A stretch of 64,000 nucleotides of DNA from Rhodococcus koreensis (GCF_900105905.1 NZ_FNSV01000005.1:6758001-6822000), one strand, 5' to 3'. Shown: positions 34,696-43,939, counted from the stretch's first letter. Notes: generated by a model not told the origin, from the sequence alone. Numbers and translations: made by a program.

Positions 34696-35523
34696 CTACG
34701 ACGGTTGCGGCACCTGCCATTCCCCGCTGAAGGAGGGGGGACGCTTTTCCACGAAGGCGCGCAATGCGGCCGGTGCGTCGGTCGCGAAGTTGACCGCCTG
34801 CGAACGGGACTCGTTCTCGAGTGCGTCCCGCAGCGACGACGTCGTGCCGTCCTCGATCAGTCGCGCCGACTGCATGACGGCCACGGTCGGCGATTGCGCG
34901 AGGCCGGCGGCGAACCGGGCGACCGTGGCATCCAGTTTTTCCGGTTCGACGAGTTCGCTGACCAGTCCCAGCGCGTCCGCCTGCTCGGCGTCGAGCATCT
35001 CGGCGAGCATGACCAAGCGCTTCGCGCGGTGCAGTCCCACCATGCGCGGCAGGAGCCAGGAGCCTCCGAAATCCACCGACAGGCCGCGTTTGGCGAAGAT
35101 CTGGCTGAACTGTGCGTCGCGCGAGGCGATGAGCAGATCGCACAGCAGCGCCAGGTTCCAGCCGGCTCCGACGGCGTAGCCGCGCACCTTCGCGATCAGC
35201 GGTTTGGGGAACTCCGCGACCGCGAGCGCCGTCGCGTTGATCTGCCGCATCCGGGTCAGCGGGTGCATCGGGGCGCGCTTGTCGAGGTCTGCGCCGGTGC
35301 AGAAGTCGCTGCCCGCACCGGTGAGGATCACGACGCGGGTGGCGTCGTCGAGGGCGAGTTCGGCGAGCGTCTCGCGCAAGGCGATCCACGAGTCGAGGGT
35401 CATCGCATTACGCCGCGTGGGCCGGTTCAGCGTGATCGTCGCGACCGCGCCGTCCCGGCCGACCAGGACGTCGGATTCTGCGGATGCGGCCCCTGCGGTG
35501 GAGGGGAGGGATTCGATGCTCAT
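34696..35523 (-). CDS. Enoyl-CoA hydratase/isomerase family protein
   Basis: 275 aa crotonase. TITLNRPTRRNAMTLDSW, oxyanion segment GAGSDFCTGADLDKR and VRGYAVGAGWNLALLCDLLIA; C terminus ALRAFVEKRPPSFSGEW. The second oxyanion stretch has GWNLALLCD in place of the usual GGGLELA. Convergent with the Dabb-like gene, 6 bases apart. The product could hydrate the enoyl-CoA made by the acyl-CoA dehydrogenases nearby. Confidence 0.88.
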   Translation of the reverse strand: MSIESLPSTAGAASAESDVLVGRDGAVATITLNRPTRRNAMTLDSWIALRETLAELALDDATRVVILTGAGSDFCTGADLDKRAPMHPLTRMRQINATALAVAEFPKPLIAKVRGYAVGAGWNLALLCDLLIASRDAQFSQIFAKRGLSVDFGGSWLLPRMVGLHRAKRLVMLAEMLDAEQADALGLVSELVEPEKLDATVARFAAGLAQSPTVAVMQSARLIEDGTTSSLRDALENESRSQAVNFATDAPAALRAFVEKRPPSFSGEWQVPQPS

Positions 35524-35667
35524 GCGCGGCTCCAGACGTGGGCGCGGTTCTCGGCGACGCCCGGGTTGGCCGGCGCCGTGCCGCTCCCGGTCAGTCGATC
35601 ACCGGAAACGTTCCATCGCAATGTCGTTCTGGGACACACAGGATGAGGCGAAACCTATGAGCTGTGT

Positions 35668-36546
35668 TCAGGTCTTCGAGGTGTGCGCCCGCACCAGTTC
35701 GACGAACGCGTGCCCGACGGGGGAGAGCATGTCGGGGTCGAACGCGATCCCGAAGGTGCGGGCAAACGTCGGCTCCGCCCGGCGGACCACGGCGCGGTCC
35801 CGGGCCGCCTCCGCGATCGACCGTTCCAGCAGGGTCCCGCCGATCCCGGCGAGTACCAGGGGAAGCCGCGCCTCGCGGTGATCGGACAGCGCCGCGAGGT
35901 GCGGTCGTGCCCCGGCGTGGCGGATCGATTCCTCGATCTCGTCCGCGACGGAGTGGCCGCGGGGAACGAACACCATCGGGACGTCGGGGAGGTCGGCGAG
36001 CGGAACCGGGCCCTCCGGCAGGTCGGTGCCCGGCGGGTATACGAGCCAGTACTCCTGTTCGCCGAGTTCGAGGACGTCCAGCCGGGCGTCGTCGAGCGGG
36101 AGGTGGGCCACCACGAATTCGCAGTGCCCGTCCTCGATCAGCGAGGCTGCCTGGGCCTCGTCTTTCAATTCACCCAAGCGCACCAGCACATTTGGGTGGG
36201 TTCGCCGGAATTCGGTGACGAGGTCGACGAGGGGACCGATCGCCAGCGCCGGAAACGCCATGACATCGAGCCGGCCGGCCAGTGCCCCGTCGGAGGTGGC
36301 GAGGAGGTCTTCGACGGCGGTGACGTCGCGCAGGATCTGCCTGCTCGGCCCGACCAAACTGCGGCCTGCGGCGCTGAGCACCATGCCGCGGCCGATGCGG
36401 TGGAACAATTGCACGCCCAGTTCCCGCTCGAGCCCGCGCAGTGCCTGCGAGATGGTGGGTTGTGCGACGCCGAGCGACGCGGCGGCCCCGTTGATGCCTT
36501 CGTGTTCCACGACGGCGAGGAAGTACTCGACCTGACGCAACTCCAT
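35668..36546 (-). CDS. LysR family transcriptional regulator
   Basis: 292 aa. N-terminal HTH: MELRQVEYFLAVVEHEGING with AAASLGVAQPTISQALRGLE (residues 20-39), then a PBP-like effector domain (LDVMAFPALAIGPLVDLV, EFVVAHLPLDDARLDVLELG). Second of two LysR genes in tandem with a 4-base gap; they are similar in size and layout but clearly diverged. Target and effector unknown; the flanking CoA genes are candidates. Confidence 0.9.
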   Translation of the reverse strand: MELRQVEYFLAVVEHEGINGAAASLGVAQPTISQALRGLERELGVQLFHRIGRGMVLSAAGRSLVGPSRQILRDVTAVEDLLATSDGALAGRLDVMAFPALAIGPLVDLVTEFRRTHPNVLVRLGELKDEAQAASLIEDGHCEFVVAHLPLDDARLDVLELGEQEYWLVYPPGTDLPEGPVPLADLPDVPMVFVPRGHSVADEIEESIRHAGARPHLAALSDHREARLPLVLAGIGGTLLERSIAEAARDRAVVRRAEPTFARTFGIAFDPDMLSPVGHAFVELVRAHTSKT

Positions 36547-36550
36547 GCGG

Positions 36551-37438
36551 TCAGTTCCCCTCTCGGGTGCCCGTGGCCTGGGTGGCCTGCGCGATCGAGA
36601 CGAACGCCGAGGCTGCCGGTGATCCCGGGCCGGACCGCTGGACGAGTCCGACGGGCCGGGTCAGTTTCGGCGTCATCGACCGGATCGCGACCCCGCGCAA
36701 TTGTTCCTCGGCGACCAGGCGGGGCAGGACCGTGGCCCCCGCGCCGCGCATCACCAGTTCCCACGTGGCGCCCGGGTGGGTGCAGTCGACGACCACGTTC
36801 GCGGGATCACCCACCAGATCCGTGATCAGGGCCGCGTCGCTCTTGTCCCCGAGATCCTGAATCAGGGGAATGTCCCGGACCGCCGAGCGGGGCACCGGAT
36901 CGGGGAGAGTGTCGGCGAGGGCGTTCGGCAGGGCCAGTACCAGTTCCTGATCGCCGATGGGGACCGAGTGCAGTGCACTGTGGTCGACGGACAAATCGAT
37001 CACCCCGAGTTCGGCCTCGCCGCGGCGCAGGGCACCGAGGACGCCGGTGGGGCCGTCGGCGTCGATGACGCGGACCGTCACCCGGGGGTACTGCTCACGG
37101 AACCGGCGCACCAGGTCGACGATCGGATCGATCGAGAACGCCGCGTACGTGACGACGTCGACGCGGCCGGATACGAGTTCGCGCACCGCAGCGACCTTGG
37201 CCTTGGCCCGCTCGACGTCGGCGAGGATGCGCCGGGCGGCGACGTCGAGCGTGCGGCCGTCCTCGGTCAGCTCGAGACGTCGCCCGGTGCGGTCGAACAG
37301 GGTGACACCGAGGCGGCGTTCGAGTGTGCGGATCGCCTGCGAAAGGGACGGTTGCGAGATGTAGAGGGACTGCGCGGCCCTGGTGATCCCGCCGTGATCG
37401 ACTACCGCGACGAAGTAGGTGACGAGATGCAGGTCCAC
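36551..37438 (-). CDS. LysR family transcriptional regulator
   Basis: 295 aa. MDLHLVTYFVAVVDHGGITR with AAQSLYISQPSLSQAIRTLE is the HTH; effector domain begins DVVTYAAFSIDPIVDLVRRF. Both tandem LysR proteins share the hinge pattern GxxDVxxxxAxxIxPxVDLV, so they probably arose by duplication. Start ATG at 37438. Upstream, 47 bases away, ends the enoyl-CoA hydratase gene on the same strand. Confidence 0.9.
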   Translation of the reverse strand: MDLHLVTYFVAVVDHGGITRAAQSLYISQPSLSQAIRTLERRLGVTLFDRTGRRLELTEDGRTLDVAARRILADVERAKAKVAAVRELVSGRVDVVTYAAFSIDPIVDLVRRFREQYPRVTVRVIDADGPTGVLGALRRGEAELGVIDLSVDHSALHSVPIGDQELVLALPNALADTLPDPVPRSAVRDIPLIQDLGDKSDAALITDLVGDPANVVVDCTHPGATWELVMRGAGATVLPRLVAEEQLRGVAIRSMTPKLTRPVGLVQRSGPGSPAASAFVSIAQATQATGTREGN

Positions 37439-37485
37439 GCCGTCATCGTACGGAAGCTGTGACGCGGGCCGTGCCGGTCATGCGG

Positions 37486-38247
37486 CTATCGGCCACGCCA
37501 CACCGGCGGGCGCTTCTCCGCGAACGCACGCGCACCCTCCTGGGCGTCCTCGGAGGTGAACACCGGATCGAGGAAGCGGCGTTGCCCGGCGAACGCGTCG
37601 GGGTCGGTGTAGGCGGCCGACATCGCGAGTACCTGCTTGGTGGCCCGGACGGCGAGGGGACCGTTGGCGGCGACCCGGGCCGCCAGGTCGCGGGCGGTGT
37701 CGAGCGCCTGCCCGGGCTCGGTGAGCCGGTTGACGAGTCCGTGCGCGTGCGCGACCTCGGCGGTGAGGGGATCGCCGGTGATCGCCATCTCCATCGCGAT
37801 CGGATAGGGTAGCACCTTCGGCAGTCGCAGCAGACCGCCGGCGGCCGCGGCGAGCCCCCGCTTGACCTCGGGGATGCCGAACTTGGCGTCGCGGGCCGCG
37901 ACGATCAGGTCGGCCGACAGCGCCAACTCGCAACCGCCGGCGAGCGCCCATCCTTCGACGGCGGCGATCAGCGGTTTCGTCGGCGGGGCCTCGGTGAGTC
38001 CGCCGAATCCGCGGCCGGGCAGCGACGGCCGTTCGCCGCGGCTGAACGCCTTCAGATCCATGCCCGCGCAGAACGTTCCCCCGGCGCCGGTGAGGATCGC
38101 GATGGTCAGGTCGGGCCGCGCCTCGAATTCGTCGATCGCGGCGGCGAGCGCCTTCGCGACCTCGAGGTCGACGGCGTTCTTCGCCTCCGGGCGGTTGAGG
38201 GTGATGACGGCGACGCCGTCGGCGAATTCGGTGAGAACCACGCTCAT
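37486..38247 (-). CDS. Enoyl-CoA hydratase
   Basis: 253 aa crotonase with complete motifs: VITLNRPEAKNAVDLEVAK, GAGGTFCAGMDLKAFSRGER, EGWALAGGCELALSADLIVA and PEVKRGLAAAAGGLLRLPK (first Glu and Gly cluster). C terminus EDAQEGARAFAEKRPPVWRG. Its ATG overlaps the stop of the MBL-fold gene upstream, in an operon with the CoA ligase at 39302. Likely the hydratase of this pathway arm. Confidence 0.91.
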   Translation of the reverse strand: MSVVLTEFADGVAVITLNRPEAKNAVDLEVAKALAAAIDEFEARPDLTIAILTGAGGTFCAGMDLKAFSRGERPSLPGRGFGGLTEAPPTKPLIAAVEGWALAGGCELALSADLIVAARDAKFGIPEVKRGLAAAAGGLLRLPKVLPYPIAMEMAITGDPLTAEVAHAHGLVNRLTEPGQALDTARDLAARVAANGPLAVRATKQVLAMSAAYTDPDAFAGQRRFLDPVFTSEDAQEGARAFAEKRPPVWRGR

Positions 38248-39305
38248 GGGGTGTCTTCCTTACGGGAGGTAGGGGTCCAGCGTTCGGGGCGGCCGCCGAG
38301 CGAGCGGATGCTTCCGCGGTCGGCGAGAACGAGCAGGTGGGCGTGGGTTTCGCGGACCGCGAGGCGGAGCAGGCGGTCGGACATGGAGTCGAACGGCCGC
38401 GACCACGAAATGTGTTGCGAGATCTCCCACGCCGTCGATTCGGGCCACACGGCCAGAGCGGCGACGATCTCGGTGAAGCGTTCCTCGTGATGACCCATCA
38501 GCTGCCGGGCACGGTCGGCGATCCCCCGGAACCGGTACTCGTGCGCGGGCAGCACCTCACCGTCGGGCATCGTGGTGGTGGCGTGCAGCGACAGCAGGTA
38601 CCGGTGCAGCGGATTTTCCAGTTCGCCGGGGACGGTGGAGATGTTGGGACTGATGCGGGGCAGCATGTGGTCGCCGCTGAACATGAGCCCGTGGGTGTCG
38701 TCGACGAACGTCAGATGACCGGGCGTGTGCCCGGGTGTCCAGACTGCGCGCAGATCCCAGCCGGGCAGGCCCAGCGGAGTGTTGTCGCCGAGTACGACGT
38801 CCATGGACTCGCCCGGCCCCAGCCGGACGAGGTCGACGCGGGCGGCGGCGAGGATGCCGGTGGGTGCCCCGAGCTGGTTGAGCTGGGTGTTCCACGTGTG
38901 TTCGTCGGCGGTGGTGTCCGCCGCCGAACGGTGGCCGAGCAGTGCGGCATCCGCGCCGTGCATCGCGAGTGCCGCCCCGCTGACCTCCCGCAGCCGGGGT
39001 GCGAGGCCGAAATGGTCGGGATGCAGGTGGGTGACGGCGGCGTACCGGACGTCGGTGACGTGGTGCCCGGTCTGCGCGATCCCGTCGACGAGCGCCCGCC
39101 ACGACTCCTCGGAATCCCAGCCGACGTCGATCAGCGCGAGACCGTCGGGGATCGTGAGCGCGTAGATCAGGACGTACCGCAACGGGTTTCGTGGCATCGG
39201 CACCGGGATCGACCACAATCCGGGGCGCACCTGCTCGACGGGTGGGAGCACGCCGCGGGCCCAGGCCTCACGCTGGACGGTACCGACGTCCTCGGTGACG
39301 ATCAC
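38244..39305 (-). CDS. Metallo-beta-lactamase fold hydrolase
   Basis: 353 aa. Metal ligands in VTHLHPDHFGLAPRL (HxHxDH) and WTPGHTPGHLTFVDDTHGLM, with SGDHMLP as a further Asp/His set. A C-terminal alpha domain (about 275-345) follows. Related proteins are thioesterases, glyoxalase II-like enzymes or hydrolases. In an operon with a CoA ligase and an enoyl-CoA hydratase a CoA-thioester hydrolase is plausible, but the substrate cannot be read. Overlaps both neighbours by 4 bases. Confidence 0.86.
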   Translation of the reverse strand: MIVTEDVGTVQREAWARGVLPPVEQVRPGLWSIPVPMPRNPLRYVLIYALTIPDGLALIDVGWDSEESWRALVDGIAQTGHHVTDVRYAAVTHLHPDHFGLAPRLREVSGAALAMHGADAALLGHRSAADTTADEHTWNTQLNQLGAPTGILAAARVDLVRLGPGESMDVVLGDNTPLGLPGWDLRAVWTPGHTPGHLTFVDDTHGLMFSGDHMLPRISPNISTVPGELENPLHRYLLSLHATTTMPDGEVLPAHEYRFRGIADRARQLMGHHEERFTEIVAALAVWPESTAWEISQHISWSRPFDSMSDRLLRLAVRETHAHLLVLADRGSIRSLGGRPERWTPTSRKEDTP

Positions 39306-40870
39306 GACGGCACCTCCGTGTCGCGGAGTCCTTCGCGTAGGGCGCGTTTGAGGACCTTGCCGCTCGCGCCCCGCGGAAGTTCGGCGACGTAGACGATCTC
39401 GCGCGGCTTCTTGTACGACGCGAGCCGGGTGGCGGTGAACGCGATCAGGTCCTGCTCGTCCGGTGCGTCCGACGGGTCGGCGAGCCGGACGACCGCCGTC
39501 ACGGACTCACCCCAGGTCCGGTGCGGCACACCGACCACCGCGACTTCGGCCACCGCCGGGTGCTCGGCGAGCACCGTTTCGACCTCGATCGGGTACACGT
39601 TCTCGCCTCCGGTGATGATCATGTCCTTCACCCGGTCGGTGACGAACAGATAGCCCTCCGCGTCGATGTGCCCGGCGTCGCCGGTGCGCAGGAAACCGTC
39701 GTGGGTGAGAAGGTTCGCCGTCTCGTCCGGCCGTTTCCAGTAGCCCTCGACGTTGTTGCGTGAGCGGCACACGATTTCCCCGGATTCGCCCGCCGGGAGC
39801 CGGGCGCCGGTCACCACGTCCCGGATCTCGACCTCGACACCGGGCATGGGCCTGCCTGCCGACCGCAGCAGGTGCGCGCGGTCCCCGGACGGGTTGTGGT
39901 CCCGGGCGGCGAGTGCGGTGACCGAGCCCGTCGTCTCCGTCATGCCGTAACGCTGCACGAATCCGCAGCCGAGGCGATCGATCGCCCGCCGGAGCAGCGT
40001 GGTGGTGATCGGCGCCGAACCGTACGCGACCAGCTCGAGGCTCGACACGTCGTAGCGTTCGAGGTCGGGCACGTCGAGGAGCATCTGAATGGTCGAGGGA
40101 ACCAGGAAGGCGTGGGTGATCCGGTGCCGTTCGATCAGTTCGGCGACCTGCCGGGCGTCGAATGTGCCGAGCAGCACCACGTGGACGCCTGCGGACAGGC
40201 AGGTGCTCAGCCAGCCGGCGCCCGCGATGTGGAACAGCGGCAAGGCGTCGAGTGCCACCGAACCGGGTTTCCAGTGGTAGATGAGCAGGCCGTCGGGCTC
40301 GTTGTGCAGGTTGCGATGCGTCGCGACCACACCCTTCGGAAGCCCGGTCGTGCCCGACGTGTAGAGCTGCAGCACCTCGGCGGCGGGGTCGTCCCCGAGC
40401 CCCGGGTCGGTGGCGGTGCCCGACGTGACCAGCCGATCCCACGACCAGGCGCCGGGCGGAAGGGTGTCGCCGTCGGCCGCGTCGACGACCACCACGACCA
40501 CCCGCGGGAGCGCGTCGCGGACTGCGTCGGCGGTGGCGGCGAATTCCGATTCGACGATCAGCACCTCGAGCCCGGCATCGGCCGCGACCGCGGCGGCCTC
40601 GGCTGCCGGGAGCCGCCAGTTGAGCGGGACGAACACGAGCCCCGACTTGGCGGCGGCCACGAACGTCTCGACGCCCTCGGTGCGCATCCGGAGCAGTGCC
40701 CCGACCCGGCCGCCCCGGGATGTCAACGCCGACAGCGCTGTTGCGATCCGGTTGGTCCGCCAGTCGAGCTCCGCGTACGTCAGCGTGGTGTCACCGCACG
40801 TCACCGCGGGTGCTCCCGGCCGTTCCGCGGCATGGTGCCGCACGCGCTGGGGAAGATGCAGACCGCTCAC
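39302..40870 (-). CDS. Acyl-CoA synthetase (long/medium-chain or aromatic type)
   Basis: 522 aa ANL ligase: LQLYTSGTTGLPKGVVATHR, VQRYGMTETTGSV, FLRTGDAGHIDAEGYLFVTD, DMIITGGENVYPIEVE and catalytic Lys in GASGKVLKRAL. Start GTG at 40870 is chosen because GAGGAG lies 6 bases upstream; a longer frame to 40963 has no ribosome site. First gene of a minus-strand operon with the MBL hydrolase and enoyl-CoA hydratase, divergent from the ArsR gene. Confidence 0.9.
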   Translation of the reverse strand: MSGLHLPQRVRHHAAERPGAPAVTCGDTTLTYAELDWRTNRIATALSALTSRGGRVGALLRMRTEGVETFVAAAKSGLVFVPLNWRLPAAEAAAVAADAGLEVLIVESEFAATADAVRDALPRVVVVVVDAADGDTLPPGAWSWDRLVTSGTATDPGLGDDPAAEVLQLYTSGTTGLPKGVVATHRNLHNEPDGLLIYHWKPGSVALDALPLFHIAGAGWLSTCLSAGVHVVLLGTFDARQVAELIERHRITHAFLVPSTIQMLLDVPDLERYDVSSLELVAYGSAPITTTLLRRAIDRLGCGFVQRYGMTETTGSVTALAARDHNPSGDRAHLLRSAGRPMPGVEVEIRDVVTGARLPAGESGEIVCRSRNNVEGYWKRPDETANLLTHDGFLRTGDAGHIDAEGYLFVTDRVKDMIITGGENVYPIEVETVLAEHPAVAEVAVVGVPHRTWGESVTAVVRLADPSDAPDEQDLIAFTATRLASYKKPREIVYVAELPRGASGKVLKRALREGLRDTEVPS

Positions 40871-41035
40871 ATCAGGCTCCTCGATGAGTCGTCGACGCCG
40901 CCGGGGGACCGGGTGACGTGTCGTGCCAGTCGACCACCGGTGTGCGTGCCGAAACAAAGTCACAGAGCCGAACGGACAGTGAGGAATCGCCTATGGATGC
41001 CGGGCCGGGCGGGCTCGCGGCGTTTGTAGACTGGC

Positions 41036-41404
41036 GTGATGGCCGCCACCCCCGCCCTGAACCCCGAGGACGTTCGGCGTGCGGCGGCGGCACTGCACAC
41101 CCCCGACATCGACGGCTGGGCGAACCGGTTCGAACTGCTCTCGGACGGCAACCGCCTCCGGCTGCTGCTGTGCCTGCACCACGCCCCCGACATCTGCGTC
41201 GGCGACCTGGCGGCGGCCCTCGACATGACCGGGACCGCCGTCTCGCACGCGCTGCGACTGCTCCGTAACCAGGGATGGGTGTCGGCGACTCGGGACGGCC
41301 GTTCGATGCGGTACCGGCTCACCGACGACACCGTGCACGAACTGCTGCACACCATCGGTGCCACGCACTATCACAATCACACGGGAGCCGAAGAGGAAAG
41401 GTGA
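41036..41404 (+). CDS. ArsR/SmtB family transcriptional regulator
   Basis: 122 aa winged helix. APDICVGDLAAALDMTGTAV with SHALRLLRNQGWVSATRDGR is the ArsR HTH and wing. A Cys in the ICVGDL motif and a His cluster HYHNHTGAEEE at the C terminus could bind metal, as in SmtB- or NmtR-type sensors, or be coincidental. Start GTG at 41036 or ATG at 41039. Overlaps a CoA-transferase gene. Its target might be that gene or the cbiMNQO importer at 45-48 kb, which has an ArsR-like dyad (inference). Confidence 0.86.
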   Translation: MMAATPALNPEDVRRAAAALHTPDIDGWANRFELLSDGNRLRLLLCLHHAPDICVGDLAAALDMTGTAVSHALRLLRNQGWVSATRDGRSMRYRLTDDTVHELLHTIGATHYHNHTGAEEER

Positions 41405-42609
41405 ATCCCGACATGGAGAACGACCCCGGACTGCTGCCGCTCGACGGCATCACCGTCGTGGCACTCGAGCAGGCCGTGGCCGCTCCGCTCGCCACCCGCC
41501 ATCTCGCGGACATGGGCGCGCGGGTCATCAAGATCGAACGCGTGGGGGAGGGCGATTTCGCCCGCAACTACGACGACGCGGTGTTCGGGCAGGCCTCGCA
41601 CTTCGTGTGGCTGAACCGGTCGAAGGAGTCGATCGGCGTCGACCTGAAGTCCGAGGTCGGGCGGGACACCGTCGCGAAGCTGATCGAGAAGGCCGACGTC
41701 TTCATCCAGAATCTCGCCCCCGACGCCGCCGACCGTCTCGGGTTCGGCGCCGACGCACTGCGCGCCGAGCATCCGGAACTGATCGTCGTGAACATGTCGG
41801 GCTACGGGTCGGCAGGACCCCGGCGCGAACGCAAGGCGTACGACATGCTGGTCCAGGCGGAAACGGGGATGATCTCGGTGACAGGCACTCCGGACACCGC
41901 CACCAAGACGGGTGTCCCGGTCTCCGACATCGCCGCGGGAATGTATGCGGTGACGTCGGTGCTCGGTGCCCTGTTCCGGCGGCAGCGCACCGGTGTGGGA
42001 GCGCGGATCGACGTGTCGATGTTCGACGCGACCGCGGAGTGGCTGGGCCATCCGATGTACATGAAGATGTACGCCGACAAGCAGATCCCGCGCGTCGGGC
42101 TCGGTCATGCGGCGATCGTCCCGTACGACTCGTATCCCACCCTGGACGGACAGATCCTCATCGGTGTCCAGAACGACCGCGGCTGGCGGCAACTGGTGAC
42201 GGACGTGTTCAAACGCCCTGACCTCGCCGACCATCCCCGGTTCGCGACCAACATGCTGCGGGTGCAGCACCGGGCGGAGGTGGACGCCCTGGTGGCCGAG
42301 GAGACGCAACGTTTCACGAGCGCCGCTCTCGACCAGGCGCTCGCGGACTCCGGGATCCCGGCGGCGGAACTCAACGACCTGGGCGGGCTGATCGAGCATC
42401 CGCAACTCGACCAGCGCGACCGCTGGCGTGACGTCGGCACCGAGGCCGGGCCGATCCGGGCGATGCTGCCGCCGATGACGTTCTCCGACGTGGAGATGCG
42501 GATGGGGGACGTGCCCGCGCTCGGCGCGCACACCGATCTGATCCTCGGCGAGTTGGGCTGGTCGGCGGAGGACATCGCGAACCGGCGTGCAGAGGGTGTC
42601 GTCGGCTGA
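41401..42609 (+). CDS. CaiB/BaiF family III CoA-transferase
   Basis: 402 aa. ITVVALEQAVAAPLATRHLADMGARVIKIE at the N terminus, FVWLNRSKESIGVDLKSE, VFIQNLAPDAADRLGFGADA containing the Asp nucleophile region, and SGYGSAGPRRERKAYDMLVQ are family motifs. It probably transfers CoA to an unknown acid. The GTG overlaps the ArsR stop; an alternative ATG at 41413 is possible. A bidirectional hairpin follows at 42671. Confidence 0.87.
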   Translation: MNPDMENDPGLLPLDGITVVALEQAVAAPLATRHLADMGARVIKIERVGEGDFARNYDDAVFGQASHFVWLNRSKESIGVDLKSEVGRDTVAKLIEKADVFIQNLAPDAADRLGFGADALRAEHPELIVVNMSGYGSAGPRRERKAYDMLVQAETGMISVTGTPDTATKTGVPVSDIAAGMYAVTSVLGALFRRQRTGVGARIDVSMFDATAEWLGHPMYMKMYADKQIPRVGLGHAAIVPYDSYPTLDGQILIGVQNDRGWRQLVTDVFKRPDLADHPRFATNMLRVQHRAEVDALVAEETQRFTSAALDQALADSGIPAAELNDLGGLIEHPQLDQRDRWRDVGTEAGPIRAMLPPMTFSDVEMRMGDVPALGAHTDLILGELGWSAEDIANRRAEGVVG

Positions 42610-42670
42610 CCGAGCAGATCAGTTAGCGCACTAATTGGTCATGTATCAACTAGTCGTGGGCGGACACGCC

Positions 42671-42701
42671 GCAGCCCCGGCCCGAGTGAGGCCGGGGCTG
42701 C
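42671..42701. terminator. Bidirectional hairpin terminator
   Basis: Perfect arms GCAGCCCCGGCC (42671-42682) and GGCCGGGGCTGC (42690-42701) with a 7-base loop lie between the convergent CoA-transferase and secreted-protein genes. No T-run; typical of GC-rich actinobacterial terminators. Confidence 0.7.
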
Positions 42702-42715
42702 AGCCCGCTCTTCGC

Positions 42716-43144
42716 TCAGGGTGTAGCGAAGAACTGCTCTACGGCAGGCTGGGCATTGGGGTTACCCACGCCGATGCCGATGACGGCGCCGGCGATGGTG
42801 CCGACCACTGCGCCGACGATGCAGCCTGCGATGAAGTTGGGGAAGATCGACACGCACCCGATGGCCATGCCCACGTTGGAACCGATCGCCATGCCCTGCA
42901 GGCCCGCGTTGTTCCAGCCGGTATTGATCTCGTTGGTCATCTTGTCGAAGGCGTCCTGCTTGGTCTCGTTCTCCGGGAAGAACTGCTCGGCCACCTGGCT
43001 GCTACCGCCATCGGCGGCCGGGGTCATGAGCGGCTGCGACCAGTCGATTCCCTGCGGTGCCGGATCGGCGTACGCCGTTCCCGCCCCGACGGCCATCGCG
43101 GACACGACGAATATGGACAATGCCAGAGTTCTCAAGAGTTTCAT
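42716..43144 (-). CDS. Secreted Gly-rich small protein, hypothetical
   Basis: 142 aa. Sec signal MKLLRTLALSIFVVSAMAVG with cleavage near GTAYA-DPAPQG. The mature protein has DWSQPLMTPAADGG, a Gly-rich hydrophobic segment of about 50 residues (MAIGSNVGMAIGCVSIF, IVGAVVGTIAGAVIGIGVG, Gly-zipper pattern) and ends AVEQFFATP. Start at 43144 follows GGTGGGAA. The next gene 192 bases upstream encodes a relative with the same C-terminal layout. Function unknown; pore formation or outer-envelope insertion is a guess. Confidence 0.82.
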   Translation of the reverse strand: MKLLRTLALSIFVVSAMAVGAGTAYADPAPQGIDWSQPLMTPAADGGSSQVAEQFFPENETKQDAFDKMTNEINTGWNNAGLQGMAIGSNVGMAIGCVSIFPNFIAGCIVGAVVGTIAGAVIGIGVGNPNAQPAVEQFFATP

Positions 43145-43336
43145 GGAAATTCCCACCATGTCGTAGGACGAACACGGTCCCCACCTGAGAGCACCGAACA
43201 TCGTTGTGCGTGGACCATATTCGCTGGAAAACCGGAACGGCTACATGCATATGTGGGTGCGCGGTGATGCTCCCCGTGTGCGAACTTACCCATAGTCCTC
43301 CCGGAATCGTCGCTCGAGGTCGGAACGGAAGCCCCG

Positions 43337-43939
43337 CTACAGGGTTCCGAGGAATTCGTAAACCGCCGGTGTCGCAGCGGGGTTCGCGTTGCTGATACCG
43401 GTGACGGCGCCGATCGCTGCGCCTACCGCGGCACCGGGGAGACATCCGCCGAGGATGAGGAAGATGCACCCGGCGACGAATCCGATGCCCGCGCCGATCG
43501 CGGTCGCGGTCCCGCCGCCGTTCACCCAGCCGATCTCGAGCTGCGTCATCATGTTGGCGTACGCGGAATCCCTGTCGACCGGGGTGAGGGCGAGTGTTCC
43601 CGCGACCGGGGTCGTCGTGGGCGTCAGGCTCAGGAACCGGCCGCCGTCGGTGACGAGCGGATCGATCGCGAACTGCACGCCGGCGATCGAGTAACGCAGT
43701 GGGATCGTGGCCACCGTGGTTCCGGAATCGTTGGAGATGTCGACCGCGGCGGCCGTCCTCGACAGGGTGAAATATCCCGCGTCGAGTGCGGTGCCGACCG
43801 ATCGGCCGTCGGCACTGAGGCTGGTGTGCGAGATGACGGCCTGGTCGGCGGGAGTGGGGGCGGCGTACGCGGTACCCATTCCGACACACAGGGTGGCGAT
43901 CAGCAGCGCTGCCGGCGCTGTCACTCTATGCAGTTTCAT
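43337..43939 (-). CDS. Secreted Gly-zipper protein, paralogue of the 42716 gene
   Basis: 200 aa. Signal MKLHRVTAPAALLIATLCVG ending GTAYA-APTPAD. A larger soluble part (DISNDSGTTVATIPLRYSIA, FLSLTPTTTPVAG) precedes a Gly-zipper stretch (IGAGIGFVAGCIFLILGGCL) and the C terminus ATPAVYEFLGTL, which resembles AQPAVEQFFATP of its neighbour. An alternative start 12 bases upstream (43951) is possible; GGGAAA suits 43939. Not recognised as a named family. Confidence 0.8.
   Translation of the reverse strand: MKLHRVTAPAALLIATLCVGMGTAYAAPTPADQAVISHTSLSADGRSVGTALDAGYFTLSRTAAAVDISNDSGTTVATIPLRYSIAGVQFAIDPLVTDGGRFLSLTPTTTPVAGTLALTPVDRDSAYANMMTQLEIGWVNGGGTATAIGAGIGFVAGCIFLILGGCLPGAAVGAAIGAVTGISNANPAATPAVYEFLGTL

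Noticed and set aside
42625..42636. Dyad TTAGCGCACTAA downstream of the CoA-transferase
   Set aside because: It lies in a convergent intergenic region with no promoter to regulate; likely chance.
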